The notes beneath the pieces were generated by a model, which made no database searches, was not told where the DNA came from, and was given only the letters and a program-made list of their open reading frames with translations. Shown here piece by piece: positions 31,012-39,594 of a DNA stretch of 64,000 bases (positions are counted from its first letter, which is position 1; each line of letters opens with the position of its first letter). A program made the translations under genes and the position numbers. The DNA lies in NCBI RefSeq assembly GCF_001302265.1, contig NZ_LHQM01000013.1:32822-96821 (forward strand), read 5' to 3'. This stretch comes from Streptococcus phocae (GTDB lineage: Bacteria; Bacillota; Bacilli; Lactobacillales; Streptococcaceae).

Positions 31012-31880
31012 TGGATAAATTATCAAAACTTGACGCGACATTTTGTCGCTATTACGAGACTCAAAAAACAGTTTCTGCAGATTTAATAGAGGCAATTCTG
31101 TACTCTATCAATGCAGGAGGCAAGCGTATTCGTCCCTTATTACTGCTAGAATTATTAGAAGCTTTTGGGATAGCACTCACAGACGCTCATTACAGTGTTG
31201 CGGCTGCTTTAGAAATGATTCACACTGGGAGCTTGATCCATGACGATTTACCAGCCATGGATAACGATGATTACCGCAGAGGACAGCTGACCAATCACAA
31301 GCAATTTGATGAAGCGACAGCTATATTAGCTGGAGATAGTCTCTTTTTAGACCCATTTGGCCTCATTGCACAAGCAGGGCTTCCTCCTAAAGTAGCACTC
31401 TTTCTTATTCAGCAGTTATCTTGTTGTTCAGGGACATACGGTATGGTCGCTGGACAGATGCTAGATATGAAAGGAGAGACCAAGCAACTCACGCTTGATG
31501 AGTTGGCAACAATTCATCGTCACAAGACAGGAGCCTTGCTAACTTTTCCTTTTGTCGCAACGGCAATTATTGCTGAGCTTGGTGATGATACGACAGCAGA
31601 CCTAACTAGAGCTGGTGAGGTCATTGGACTAGCCTTTCAAATCAGAGACGACGTGCTAGATGTGACCGAGTCCTTTGAAGCTCTTGGCAAAACGCCTCAG
31701 AAAGACCTGATTGCCGAAAAAGCAACCTATCCAAGCTTACTTGGGCTAGAGCGCTCATATCAGCTCCTTAACGAGTCGTTAGATGAGGCGCAAGCGATTT
31801 TTCAAAGGCTACACGAACAAGAAGGGGTTAACCCTCAAGCCATTATGACATTAATAGAAGGGTTGCGATTGAATGCCTAA
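31011..31880 (+). CDS. ispA: Geranyl/farnesyl diphosphate synthase IspA
   Basis: Trans-prenyltransferase that condenses IPP with DMAPP and GPP to farnesyl diphosphate, the precursor of undecaprenyl phosphate. 289 residues with both aspartate-rich regions: DDLPAMDNDDYRRG near residue 80 and QIRDDVLDVT near 210, plus GGKRIRPLL near 35. Overlaps tlyA by 8 bp. Confidence 0.93.
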   Translation: MDKLSKLDATFCRYYETQKTVSADLIEAILYSINAGGKRIRPLLLLELLEAFGIALTDAHYSVAAALEMIHTGSLIHDDLPAMDNDDYRRGQLTNHKQFDEATAILAGDSLFLDPFGLIAQAGLPPKVALFLIQQLSCCSGTYGMVAGQMLDMKGETKQLTLDELATIHRHKTGALLTFPFVATAIIAELGDDTTADLTRAGEVIGLAFQIRDDVLDVTESFEALGKTPQKDLIAEKATYPSLLGLERSYQLLNESLDEAQAIFQRLHEQEGVNPQAIMTLIEGLRLNA

Positions 31881-32700
31881 AGAAAGAGTAGACGTGTTAG
31901 CTTACAAACAAGGGCTATTTGATACACGAGAACAAGCTAAACGCGGAGTGATGGCAGGACTAGTAATTTCTGTCATCAATGGAGAACGTTACGATAAACC
32001 AGGAGAAAAAATTGATGACAGCACCGAATTGAAATTAAAAGGTGAAAAACTCAAATACGTCAGTCGTGGAGGCTTGAAGCTTGAAAAAGCTTTAGAAACA
32101 TTTCAGGTATCTGTAGCAGATAAGGTTTGTTTGGACATTGGAGCCTCAACAGGAGGGTTTACAGACGTGATGCTGCAGTCAGGCGCTCAGTTGGTTTATG
32201 CCGTTGACGTCGGGACCAATCAGTTGGTATGGAAATTACGACAAGACCCACGCGTTCAAAGCATGGAGCAGTATAATTTTCGCTACGCCAAACCAGAGGA
32301 TTTTACAGAGGGACAGGCAACCTTTGCTAGCATTGACGTGTCATTTATTTCACTGAGTCTGATTTTACCTGCTTTGCATAGTGTTTTGAGTGATAACGGT
32401 CAAGTCATTGCCCTTATCAAGCCACAATTTGAAGCAGGTCGCGAGCAAATTGGCAAAAAAGGGATTGTTAAAGACTGGCATGTGCATGAAAAAGTCATTA
32501 AACAGGTCACACATTTTGCTGTGGATTACGGATTTACAGTTAAAGGACTTAGTTTTTCCCCTATTCAAGGTGGTCATGGGAATATCGAATTTTTAGCTCA
32601 CTTGCAAAAAGCGAGCAAGCCTGAACTCATCAAGGAGCAAGTGATTCAGGAAGTTGTCAGAAATGCACATAAGGAATTTGAAAAACATGAAGAAAACTGA
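31873..32700 (+). CDS. tlyA: TlyA family rRNA 2'-O-methyltransferase (YqxC)
   Basis: 275 residues: an N-terminal S4 RNA-binding domain (about 1-60) and an FtsJ-like methyltransferase with SAM site LDIGASTGGFTDVMLQSGA near residue 90. Family members methylate rRNA cytidine 2'-OH; the old label 'haemolysin' is misleading. It overlaps ispA upstream and contains the argR start near its 3' end. Confidence 0.88.
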   Translation: MPKERVDVLAYKQGLFDTREQAKRGVMAGLVISVINGERYDKPGEKIDDSTELKLKGEKLKYVSRGGLKLEKALETFQVSVADKVCLDIGASTGGFTDVMLQSGAQLVYAVDVGTNQLVWKLRQDPRVQSMEQYNFRYAKPEDFTEGQATFASIDVSFISLSLILPALHSVLSDNGQVIALIKPQFEAGREQIGKKGIVKDWHVHEKVIKQVTHFAVDYGFTVKGLSFSPIQGGHGNIEFLAHLQKASKPELIKEQVIQEVVRNAHKEFEKHEEN

Positions 32701-33157
32701 ACGATTAGATTTAATCAAAAAAATGGTGCTCTCTCATGATATTGAGACTCAGCACGATTTGTTAAAGCTTTTAAACGAGCATGGGCTAGCATTGACCCAA
32801 GCCACCATCTCACGCGATATGAATGAGATAGGCATTGTTAAAATCCCATCAGGAACAGGAAAATATGTTTACGGCTTATCGCAAGATAGCGGTAAAAAAG
32901 TAATCCAAAGACCAGCTTCCATCAAAAAGACAATCTTGGAAATATCAGATAAAGTAGACCAGCTAGAGCAATACATCCACCTCAATGTCGTTCCAGGAAA
33001 TAGCAAACTCATCAAGCGTTATTTGTTAACGGACTTTTCTGATCGTATTTTTAGCTTGATTGCCGATGACGATAGCTTATTACTCGTTGCCAAATCAGAA
33101 GCAGATGCCGATTTGATTCGCCAAGAAGTCTCGCTATGGATGCAAGGTCCCGCTTAG
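32687..33157 (+). CDS. argR: Arginine repressor family regulator (ArgR/AhrC)
   Basis: 156-residue hexameric DNA-binding repressor using L-arginine as corepressor. An N-terminal winged helix (LTQATISRDMNEIGIVKIP) precedes the C-terminal oligomerisation and ligand domain (VPGNSKLIKRYLL...). ATG 32687 is chosen because it lies 11 bp after AAGGA and matches the family start KKTERLDLIKKMV; the longer frame from 32654 is internal to tlyA. This recN-linked copy corresponds to the AhrC-type regulator of streptococci. No ARG box was sought genome-wide. Confidence 0.9.
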   Translation: MKKTERLDLIKKMVLSHDIETQHDLLKLLNEHGLALTQATISRDMNEIGIVKIPSGTGKYVYGLSQDSGKKVIQRPASIKKTILEISDKVDQLEQYIHLNVVPGNSKLIKRYLLTDFSDRIFSLIADDDSLLLVAKSEADADLIRQEVSLWMQGPA

Positions 33158-33175
33158 GAAGACAAGGATGAGACG

Positions 33176-34837
33176 ATGTTACTAGAAATTTCGATTAAAA
33201 ATTTTGCCATTATAGAAGAAATCTTCCTTAATTTTGAAAATGGGATGACAGTTCTCACTGGAGAAACTGGTGCTGGGAAATCCATTATTATTGATGCCAT
33301 GAACATGATGCTAGGGGCGCGTGCTAGTTTGGATGTTGTACGTCATGGCGCCACAAAAGCCGAAATAGAAGCTTTTTTTTCCATTAATAGTAACCCGACA
33401 TTAAAAGAAATTTTAGAAGAGTCAGGCATTAGTGTCGACGAAGAGTTGATTATTCGCCGTGAAATCTTTGCCAATGGAAGAAGTGTCAGTCGGATTAATG
33501 GACAAATGGTTAACCTGACAACCTTACGACAAATTGGGCAGTTTTTAGTGGATATTCACGGGCAACACGACCAAGAAGAACTCATGAAACCTCATCTGCA
33601 TCAAGTCATCTTAGATGCATTTGGAGATGATCAGTTTGTCGATACCAAGTTATCTTACCAACAGGTTTTTGAGGCCTATAAAACCCTTCGCAAACAAGTG
33701 CTTGAAAAACAAGAAAGCGAAAAAGAGCATAAGGCTAGGATTGAGATGTTGGCCTTTCAGCTGGCAGAAATTGAAGCAGCTAATCTGGTCAGAGGTGAAG
33801 ATCAGACACTCAATCAAGAAAGAGAGCGTCTGCTAAATCATAAAACCATTGCAGATACCCTCACAAATGCCTATGTGATGCTAGACAATGAGGAATTTTC
33901 AAGTTTATCAAATATCCGCTCTAGCATGAGTGACCTGATGGCTATTGAAGCATTTGATCCTAAATACAAACTCCTTTCGACAAATCTTTCAGAAGCCTAT
34001 TATGTGTTAGAAGAAGTGACCAAGCAACTCTCAGATACTATTGATCGCCTCGACTTTGACGCAGCCAGGTTACAAGAAATTGAGTGGCGACTTGATGTGA
34101 TTAATAGTTTGACCAGAAAGTATGGTGGCAATGTCGATGATATTTTGGACTATTATGACAACAGTGTCAAGGAATACCAACTACTAACAGGAGATGACCG
34201 GTCTTCTGGCGAGTTAGAAATTGAATTGAGAGCCTTGGAAAAAGAGCTGATTACATCAGCACAGGACTTGAGCAATCAACGTCACCAACTAGCTCTGCAG
34301 TTAGAAGAAGACATCAAATCAGAGCTCAAGGACCTTTACATGGAAAAAGCGGATTTCCAAGTCCGATTTACCCCTTCTAAGTTTAACCGAGAAGGAAATG
34401 AGACCATTGCTTTTTACATTTCTACTAATCCAGGAGAAGGTTTTAAACCGTTGGTAAAGGTTGCTTCTGGAGGAGAGCTTTCTCGGCTAATGCTTGCGAT
34501 AAAAGCAGCTATTTCTAAAAAAGAAGACCGAACCAGTATTGTGTTTGATGAGGTAGATACAGGTGTGTCAGGAAGGGTAGCACAGGCTATCGCGCAAAAA
34601 ATTTATAAAATTGGGCAACATGGTCAAGTATTGGCTATCTCACATCTGCCTCAAGTCATCGCCATTGCAGATTATCAATACTTTATTTCAAAAGAAAGCA
34701 AACAAGAGTCGACAGTATCTAAAGCGCGATTATTAACTGATCAAGAACGCGTTGAGGAAATTGCTAAAATGATTGCGGGGGCAGATGTTACTGATGCAGC
34801 CAAAACACAGGCTAGAGCACTGCTAAAAAAAAGATAA
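33176..34837 (+). CDS. recN: DNA repair protein RecN
   Basis: SMC-like ATPase acting early at double-strand breaks. 553 residues: Walker A GETGAGKS at about 29-36, two coiled-coil arms (about 150-390) around a hinge, and the ABC signature ASGGELSRLMLAIK near 436 with Walker B TSIVFDEVDTGVSG near 455. Directly follows argR, the usual Firmicute arrangement. Confidence 0.95.
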   Translation: MLLEISIKNFAIIEEIFLNFENGMTVLTGETGAGKSIIIDAMNMMLGARASLDVVRHGATKAEIEAFFSINSNPTLKEILEESGISVDEELIIRREIFANGRSVSRINGQMVNLTTLRQIGQFLVDIHGQHDQEELMKPHLHQVILDAFGDDQFVDTKLSYQQVFEAYKTLRKQVLEKQESEKEHKARIEMLAFQLAEIEAANLVRGEDQTLNQERERLLNHKTIADTLTNAYVMLDNEEFSSLSNIRSSMSDLMAIEAFDPKYKLLSTNLSEAYYVLEEVTKQLSDTIDRLDFDAARLQEIEWRLDVINSLTRKYGGNVDDILDYYDNSVKEYQLLTGDDRSSGELEIELRALEKELITSAQDLSNQRHQLALQLEEDIKSELKDLYMEKADFQVRFTPSKFNREGNETIAFYISTNPGEGFKPLVKVASGGELSRLMLAIKAAISKKEDRTSIVFDEVDTGVSGRVAQAIAQKIYKIGQHGQVLAISHLPQVIAIADYQYFISKESKQESTVSKARLLTDQERVEEIAKMIAGADVTDAAKTQARALLKKR

Positions 34838-34855
34838 CCATGATCGTAAGACTAG

Positions 34856-34883
34856 TTGACAAACTGACGACAAATAGTAGAAT
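34856..34883 (+). promoter_or_regulatory. Promoter of the LPKTG surface protein gene
   Basis: TTGACA (34856-34861), 16-bp spacer and TAGAAT (34878-34883), 30 bp before the start codon. Confidence 0.65.
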
Positions 34884-34912
34884 AGTAAGAAAACGTCAAA
34901 CAAGGAGGCAAA

Positions 34913-35740
34913 ATGTCTAAGAAAAAGATATATCTATCAAGTTTTATAGCAGTTGCGACTTTATGTTGTAGCTCTTGGACAGTCATGGCTGACCAGATGT
35001 CGCGTTTTGAAGAGGCTACAGAGGACGCGCGTGCCTATGAGGCAGGCAACAAACAATTCCCTACCTTGTCTATGGCAGTTGATGACGGGACTGACAGCTC
35101 TCAAAAGGCTGGCTATTCAGAGCAAACAACAGAACTTTTTAATGATGCCACATCCAATGAGTCATTAGAATCGATTGATTATTTTGACAGTGAACCAATT
35201 CTAGAACAAGAAGAGCACTCTCTTTCTAGTGAAGAGTTACCAGATGTTAATGAAAATCAGGATCAAGCCATTCCAGAGGAATCTCCTGACTTTGAACCAC
35301 GTCAATGGCGAATGGCTAAAATAGCACCTGATGAGGACTCTCTTTCAGCTCATCTCATCAAAACATGGGAAGCCTTAGGAAGTGTCACAAACACCTTATT
35401 GGATCTGACAGCTCAAAAATCAGAATTGCCTTTGCAAATGCATGCGATTGGAAAACTCTTAGCTGAGCCTAGTCTTGATTCAAGTGAGAAGAAACTAGAA
35501 AAACCGAAAGAAAAAGTAGCCAATAAACCGGTTGCGATTTTAGATGAATTAGGGCGGATCATCTCGTATATCAATGGCCAGGGGGCGGAGGATTCTATTC
35601 CCTTAAACCGTAAAATCAGTATCGTCAAAAATCAATTACCTAAAACAGGAGAGCGTTCATCAGTACTTCCTCAACTTATTGGTAGTTTGATGATGATGTC
35701 AGCTGTTTTGATGGCTACGAAAAAATTAAGAAAAAACTGA
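34913..35740 (+). CDS. LPXTG-anchored cell-surface protein, function unknown
   Basis: 275 residues. A signal peptide (KKKIYLSSFIAVATLCCSSW, predicted cleavage after VMA near residue 26) leads to an acidic Glu/Asp/Ser-rich body without recognisable domain. The sorting signal LPKTGE near residue 244, a hydrophobic stretch and the charged tail KKLRKN complete it, so sortase A should anchor it to the wall. GGAGGCAAA precedes the ATG. No ligand can be proposed. The acidic middle looks fast-evolving, with no tandem repeats. Confidence 0.85.
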   Translation: MSKKKIYLSSFIAVATLCCSSWTVMADQMSRFEEATEDARAYEAGNKQFPTLSMAVDDGTDSSQKAGYSEQTTELFNDATSNESLESIDYFDSEPILEQEEHSLSSEELPDVNENQDQAIPEESPDFEPRQWRMAKIAPDEDSLSAHLIKTWEALGSVTNTLLDLTAQKSELPLQMHAIGKLLAEPSLDSSEKKLEKPKEKVANKPVAILDELGRIISYINGQGAEDSIPLNRKISIVKNQLPKTGERSSVLPQLIGSLMMMSAVLMATKKLRKN

Positions 35741-35878
35741 GATAAGCATCTTGGTTTTTTTTATAATGTCCTTAAAACAGTCAAAAAGCTATTTGATATC
35801 ACTTATCGGCTTTTGATTTATTTGCCAATCAGTGATAAAATAAAGAGATGACAAATTAGATTAGAATGGAAAATATAA

Positions 35879-36718
35879 ATGGGAACTATTAACATTGTTA
35901 CAGATTCATCAATCACAATTGCACCAGACTTGCTTAAGGAATTGAATATCACGGTTGTACCACTTTCTGTCATGATTGATAGTAAGCTCTATTCTGATAA
36001 CGATTTAAAAGAAGAAGGTCAGTTTTTGCAGTTGATGAAAGCTAGTAAAACACTGCCAAAAACCAGTCAACCGCCAGTTGGCCTTTTTGCCGATGTTTAT
36101 GAAAAATTAGTCCAGCAAGGTGCTACAGACATTATTGCGATTCACATCTCACCGACCTTATCTGGAACCATCGAGGCATCACGCCAAGGAGCAGAGCTTG
36201 CTAGTGCGCCTGTTACAGTACTTGATTCTGGATTTACAGATCAAGCTATGGCGTTTCAGGTCATTCAGGCGGCCAAAATGGCCCAAGCAGGCAACAGTGT
36301 TGAGGAAATTCTTGTAGCCATAAAAGCAATCAAAGAAAAGACGGAGCTTTATATAGGTGTGTCTACGCTAGAAAACCTGGTTAAGGGTGGTCGTATTGGA
36401 CGAGTGACCGGCGTTATCAGTTCACTTTTAAATGTGCGCGTGGTTATGGAATTGAAAAATGATGCTCTAAAAACCTTGGTTAAGGGGCGTGGCAATAAAA
36501 CCTTTTTAAAATGGTTAGATTCGTATTTAGCAGCTAATCAAAATCGTTCTATTGCTGAGCTAAGCATTTCTTATGCCGGAAGCAATGAATTTGCCAACAC
36601 GCTGAAAGAAAAGATAGCAACGGTTTTCAAAGGAGAGATTACTGTTTTGGAAACAGGATCAATTATTCAAACACATACAGGTGAGGGTGCCTTTGCGGTA
36701 ATGGTAAGATATGAATAA
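35879..36718 (+). CDS. DegV family fatty-acid-binding protein (FakB-like)
   Basis: 279-residue DegV-domain protein ([20 protein letters not shown] at the start; [19 protein letters not shown] near 90; [18 protein letters not shown] near 171). DegV/FakB proteins present fatty acids to the kinase FakA; which fatty acid cannot be told. Its 3' end overlaps the next gene by 8 bp, linking it to a lipase/esterase-like protein and YpmS. Confidence 0.88.
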   Translation: MGTINIVTDSSITIAPDLLKELNITVVPLSVMIDSKLYSDNDLKEEGQFLQLMKASKTLPKTSQPPVGLFADVYEKLVQQGATDIIAIHISPTLSGTIEASRQGAELASAPVTVLDSGFTDQAMAFQVIQAAKMAQAGNSVEEILVAIKAIKEKTELYIGVSTLENLVKGGRIGRVTGVISSLLNVRVVMELKNDALKTLVKGRGNKTFLKWLDSYLAANQNRSIAELSISYAGSNEFANTLKEKIATVFKGEITVLETGSIIQTHTGEGAFAVMVRYE

Positions 36719-37553
36719 GCGTAAGTTTTTTGGAAGTTTTTTCTTCTTTCTTTTAACCTTAGCGTTCTTTTTAGTGGTTTTAAACGTTCTCATCCCCAAA
36801 TCAGACTCACAGTTGACAAAACGCGACTTTTTAAAGAGTGAGACGGTCGATTTCCATTATGTTGCCATTGGTGACTCTCTAACTGAAGGAGTGGGAGATC
36901 TGACTAATCAAGGAGGCTTTGTTCCCTTATTATCTAGTGATTTGGGGGATTTTCTTGGGACTGAAATCACTAATGCTAATTACGGCGTCTCAGGAAATAC
37001 TAGCCAACAAATCTTGACTCGCATGACCAAGGAAAAAGACATTCAAGAGGATTTGAAACAAGCTGATTTGCTGACCTTAACCGTTGGCGGAAATGATGTT
37101 TTGGGCGTTATTCGCAAACATTTCTCTGACTTACAGGTATCTAGCTTTAAAAAGCCGTCTCAAAAATACCAAGAACGTTTGCGGAAGATACTTGATTTAG
37201 CCAGAAAAGACAATAAAAAACTCCCTATTTTCGTTGTCGGTATTTACAATCCTTTTTACCTCAATTTTCCTGAATTGACGAAAATGCAAGATGTCATCGA
37301 TGATTGGAACGAAAAAACACAAGAAGTCATTGCAGAATATAGTCATGTTTATTTTGTGCCAATCAATGAATTGTTATACAAAGGAATAGATGGTCAAGAA
37401 GGTATTGTGCAATCTTCAGGTGAACAAACCACAATCGTCAACGATGCACTGTTTTCAGGTGATCATTTTCATCCGAACAATACGGGATATCAAATTATGT
37501 CAGATGCAATAATGGAGAAGATAAAAAAACATGAAAAAGAAATCAAACCTTAA
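36711..37553 (+). CDS. SGNH/GDSL-type lipase or esterase, membrane-anchored
   Basis: 280 residues with an N-terminal membrane helix ([20 protein letters not shown]) and an extracytoplasmic SGNH hydrolase domain. Its blocks are [14 protein letters not shown] (Ser nucleophile), [18 protein letters not shown] and the catalytic [10 protein letters not shown] at the end. It resembles B. subtilis YpmR, next to YpmS as here. The substrate, an ester or acetyl group at the cell surface, is unknown. Confidence 0.87.
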   Translation: MNKRKFFGSFFFFLLTLAFFLVVLNVLIPKSDSQLTKRDFLKSETVDFHYVAIGDSLTEGVGDLTNQGGFVPLLSSDLGDFLGTEITNANYGVSGNTSQQILTRMTKEKDIQEDLKQADLLTLTVGGNDVLGVIRKHFSDLQVSSFKKPSQKYQERLRKILDLARKDNKKLPIFVVGIYNPFYLNFPELTKMQDVIDDWNEKTQEVIAEYSHVYFVPINELLYKGIDGQEGIVQSSGEQTTIVNDALFSGDHFHPNNTGYQIMSDAIMEKIKKHEKEIKP

Positions 37554-38118
37554 CTGGTGGAAGTGGAGTTTTTTGATTTTATTAGCCTTTAACTTAGCCT
37601 TTCTCTCGGTTATTGGCAGTCGCTTAATCCAAGTCAGAGAGCCTGATTCGGAGCTTATCAGTGACAAAAAAATAAGTAATGTTAAGGCAGGAACAGTCAC
37701 CACCAACAAAGAACAGTTAAATAAAACCGTGGCCAGCTACTTAAAAGACTATCAAACAAAGAAAATGCGCTACAAGGTTCACATCATGTCTTCGTCAATC
37801 CTTTTTGAAGGCACCTATAAACTCCTTGGCTATGAGGTTCCGCTCTATATATACTTCCAGCCACACCGTTTAGAAAATGGGGCAATCCAATTACAAGTGA
37901 CCTCGTTTTCGGTAGGAACCCTGTCTCTTCCTGAAAAAGAAGTGCTACAATATTTGAAGTCTGCCTACCAATTGCCAAAATTTGTTAACGTCGTTCCAAA
38001 AAAATCAGCAATCATTGTTAATGTCCAAAAATTAGAAAATGATGCAAAGGTCTATTTGAAAGCTAAAAAAATCGATTTAGTCAAAGATGAAATCAGCTTT
38101 GACATCTATAAGAAATAG
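37531..38118 (+). CDS. ypmS: YpmS family membrane protein (DUF2140)
   Basis: 195 residues with one N-terminal membrane helix (WSFLILLAFNLAFLSVIGS) and an extracytoplasmic domain rich in beta strands (YEVPLYIYFQPHRLENGAIQ). The start lies 23 bp inside the preceding SGNH gene, so degV-SGNH-ypmS act as one unit. YpmS proteins are lipid-transfer-like in predicted fold; biochemical role unknown. Confidence 0.85.
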   Translation: MKKKSNLNWWKWSFLILLAFNLAFLSVIGSRLIQVREPDSELISDKKISNVKAGTVTTNKEQLNKTVASYLKDYQTKKMRYKVHIMSSSILFEGTYKLLGYEVPLYIYFQPHRLENGAIQLQVTSFSVGTLSLPEKEVLQYLKSAYQLPKFVNVVPKKSAIIVNVQKLENDAKVYLKAKKIDLVKDEISFDIYKK

Positions 38119-38138
38119 GCTCAAACAACGTTAATTAC

Positions 38139-38167
38139 TTGACCTATAAGCTTTTTTGAGATATGAT
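38139..38167 (+). promoter_or_regulatory. hup promoter
   Basis: TTGACC (38139-38144), 17-bp spacer and TATGAT (38162-38167), 50 bp before the hup start. Confidence 0.75.
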
Positions 38168-38216
38168 ATTATCTGTTGAAGCATAAAGCTTACTAATTAT
38201 TTGGAGGATTTGTTAA

Positions 38217-38492
38217 ATGGCTAACAAACAGGATTTAATCGCAAAAGTTGCAGAAGCAACTGAACTTACAAAAAAAGATTCAGCAGTGGCGGTAGACGCA
38301 GTATTTTCTGCAATTGAGGCTTTCCTTGCCGAAGGTGAAAAAGTACAATTAATTGGTTTTGGTAATTTCGAAGTTCGTGAACGCGCAGCTCGTAAAGGTC
38401 GCAACCCACAAACTGGTGACGAAATTGAAATTGCAGCTTCAAAAGTACCAGCGTTTAAAGCTGGTAAAGCTCTTAAAGATGCCGTTAAATAA
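38217..38492 (+). CDS. hup: Histone-like DNA-binding protein HU
   Basis: 91-residue nucleoid protein bending DNA without strict sequence preference; probably the only HU. The HU signature [20 protein letters not shown] lies in the DNA-binding arm (residues about 46-65). GGAGGATTTGTTAA precedes the ATG. The region just downstream carries the end of a phage-type integrase, so hup's 3' flank has served as an integration site. Confidence 0.96.
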   Translation: MANKQDLIAKVAEATELTKKDSAVAVDAVFSAIEAFLAEGEKVQLIGFGNFEVRERAARKGRNPQTGDEIEIAASKVPAFKAGKALKDAVK

Positions 38493-38513
38493 TATAATAT
38501 AAAAAAGTCTGTT

Positions 38514-38550
38514 ATATCAAGCTTTCTAGCCTGATATTGGGCTTTTTTTT
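38514..38550 (+). terminator. hup terminator
   Basis: ATATCAAGC / GCCTGATAT stem (one wobble) followed by TGGGC and a run of eight T. Confidence 0.65.
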
Positions 38551-38578
38551 ATTTTGGGGTCAAATTTGGGGCATGAAA

Positions 38579-38695
38579 TTAGTAGTTTTCCATGATATCA
38601 GCTATATTGGATTTCATTTTCTTCGTTATGTGGGCATAGATTTGTACGATAGTTTTGGCATCAGCATGCCCCACACTGTACACAATACAAGAGAT
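38579..38695 (-). pseudogene. Tyrosine-recombinase (phage integrase) C-terminal fragment
   Basis: On the minus strand this reads VYSVGHADAKTIVQIYAHIT followed by KKMKSNIADIMENY and a stop at 38581-38579. GHADAKTxxxIYAHIT is the histidine and tyrosine end of phage integrases. Upstream of VYSV the reading frame loses similarity, so only the last 35 or so codons remain. It is a scar of a prophage or island that once integrated beside hup. Confidence 0.82.
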
Positions 38696-38705
38696 GTCAA
38701 ACAAG

Positions 38706-38741
38706 AAAAAACCGCTCAGCTTACTTTCTGAGCGGTTTTTT
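38706..38741. terminator. Hairpin between the integrase scar and the small secreted protein gene
   Basis: AAAAACCGCTCAG / CTGAGCGGTTTTT, strong on both strands; on the minus strand it terminates the secreted-protein gene. Confidence 0.82.
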
Positions 38742-38760
38742 CTTACTTAAGCAATATCAA

Positions 38761-39123
38761 CTACTCTCCGATAACTGGAATTGGAGCAGCCTCTTCAAAA
38801 ATACGATCTACTTCTGCATCTACTTTTGTTTTCAATTCATCGATTGATTGGGTTTTATATTCTTCTAAAGTTTTAGTGAAGTCCATATTCAGATTAAAAT
38901 CTAAATAAAATTCGGCAGTCTCTTCGTCAACACCAATGTTTTCTAAGAACCTTAATAATTCTTGATAGCCTGGTTTTGCACGATGATTTAAAAATTCTGT
39001 TTCGAACTCAGTAAAATCATATCCATCAGCTTTGACCATTTGAGTTGAAACTGTCAAACTAGCTCCAGCTAAAGCCAAAGCTGCCATAGTAGAAATCGCA
39101 AGTTTCTTGCAAAGTTGTATCAT
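38761..39123 (-). CDS. Small secreted protein of unknown function
   Basis: 120 residues beginning with a clear signal peptide (basic IQLCKKL, then hydrophobic ISTMAALALAGASLTVST, cleavage near VKA-DG at about residue 33). The mature part is about 87 residues, acidic and predicted helical, without cysteine. GGAGGATATCT precedes the ATG. It has its own terminator and lies next to a phage integrase remnant, so it was probably phage cargo, as many streptococcal secreted effectors are. I do not recognise the family. Confidence 0.75.
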   Translation of the reverse strand: MIQLCKKLAISTMAALALAGASLTVSTQMVKADGYDFTEFETEFLNHRAKPGYQELLRFLENIGVDEETAEFYLDFNLNMDFTKTLEEYKTQSIDELKTKVDAEVDRIFEEAAPIPVIGE

Positions 39124-39505
39124 ATAGATATCCTCCGTTTTCGGTTATATGTAGCATTATTTTGTGGCAGTATCGCTACCACAAAAATATTTTAATCTTT
39201 TTTACACAAAAAAACAAGTTCTTTATTAATAAAATTAACAAAAATATGATTTAATTAAAATTAAATAACAAAAAAATTCTGCAAGGTACAAAATCTACAA
39301 AGAATCATTTAAAAGTAACAGATATTCCACAAAGTAGCAGGCGATTTTTGGCTACTATGATTAGGAGCCAGGATTCTTTGCTAGTAATCGATAAAACATT
39401 TCTCCGTTGCCATTTAATTGCTTCTGTTGACGCCAAATAACTAGAATCGCTTATTTCTAGTTTCAGGAGATAAGGAAGTAAGAATTAACTTAACTGGTAT
39501 TTTAT
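39124..39505. other. 380-bp AT-rich stretch without a gene
   Basis: Separates the secreted-protein gene (-) from the pmtA control region (+). Apart from the inverted repeat at 39160-39186 and long A/T runs I see no ORF, RNA gene or repeat in it. Confidence 0.6.
39160..39186. repeat. Inverted repeat upstream of the small secreted protein gene
   Basis: TTTTGTGG and CCACAAAA flank an 11-base centre in which AG and CT also pair. It lies 37 bp before the start codon of the minus-strand gene, where an operator or a 5' hairpin would sit. No regulator is assigned. Confidence 0.55.
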
Positions 39506-39552
39506 TTAGAATAATTCCAAATACTTGACTTTTTATTTAGAATTATTATAAT
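39506..39552 (+). promoter_or_regulatory. pmtA promoter with two Per boxes
   Basis: TTGACT (39525-39530), 16-bp spacer and TATAAT (39547-39552). Per box 1, TTAGAATTATTATAA (39537-39551), matches the 7-1-7 consensus and covers the -10. A second, weaker copy, TTAGAATAATTCCAA, lies at 39506-39520 upstream of the -35. PerR repression of pmtA is known in S. pyogenes. Confidence 0.82.
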
Positions 39553-39594
39553 TAAATCATGAAGAATGAACGTATCGGGAAGGTGAAGCAGAAT

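Noticed and set aside
38537..38731. 64-residue + strand ORF after hup
   Set aside because: The same DNA read on the minus strand gives a clear integrase end; the + frame has no ribosome binding site.
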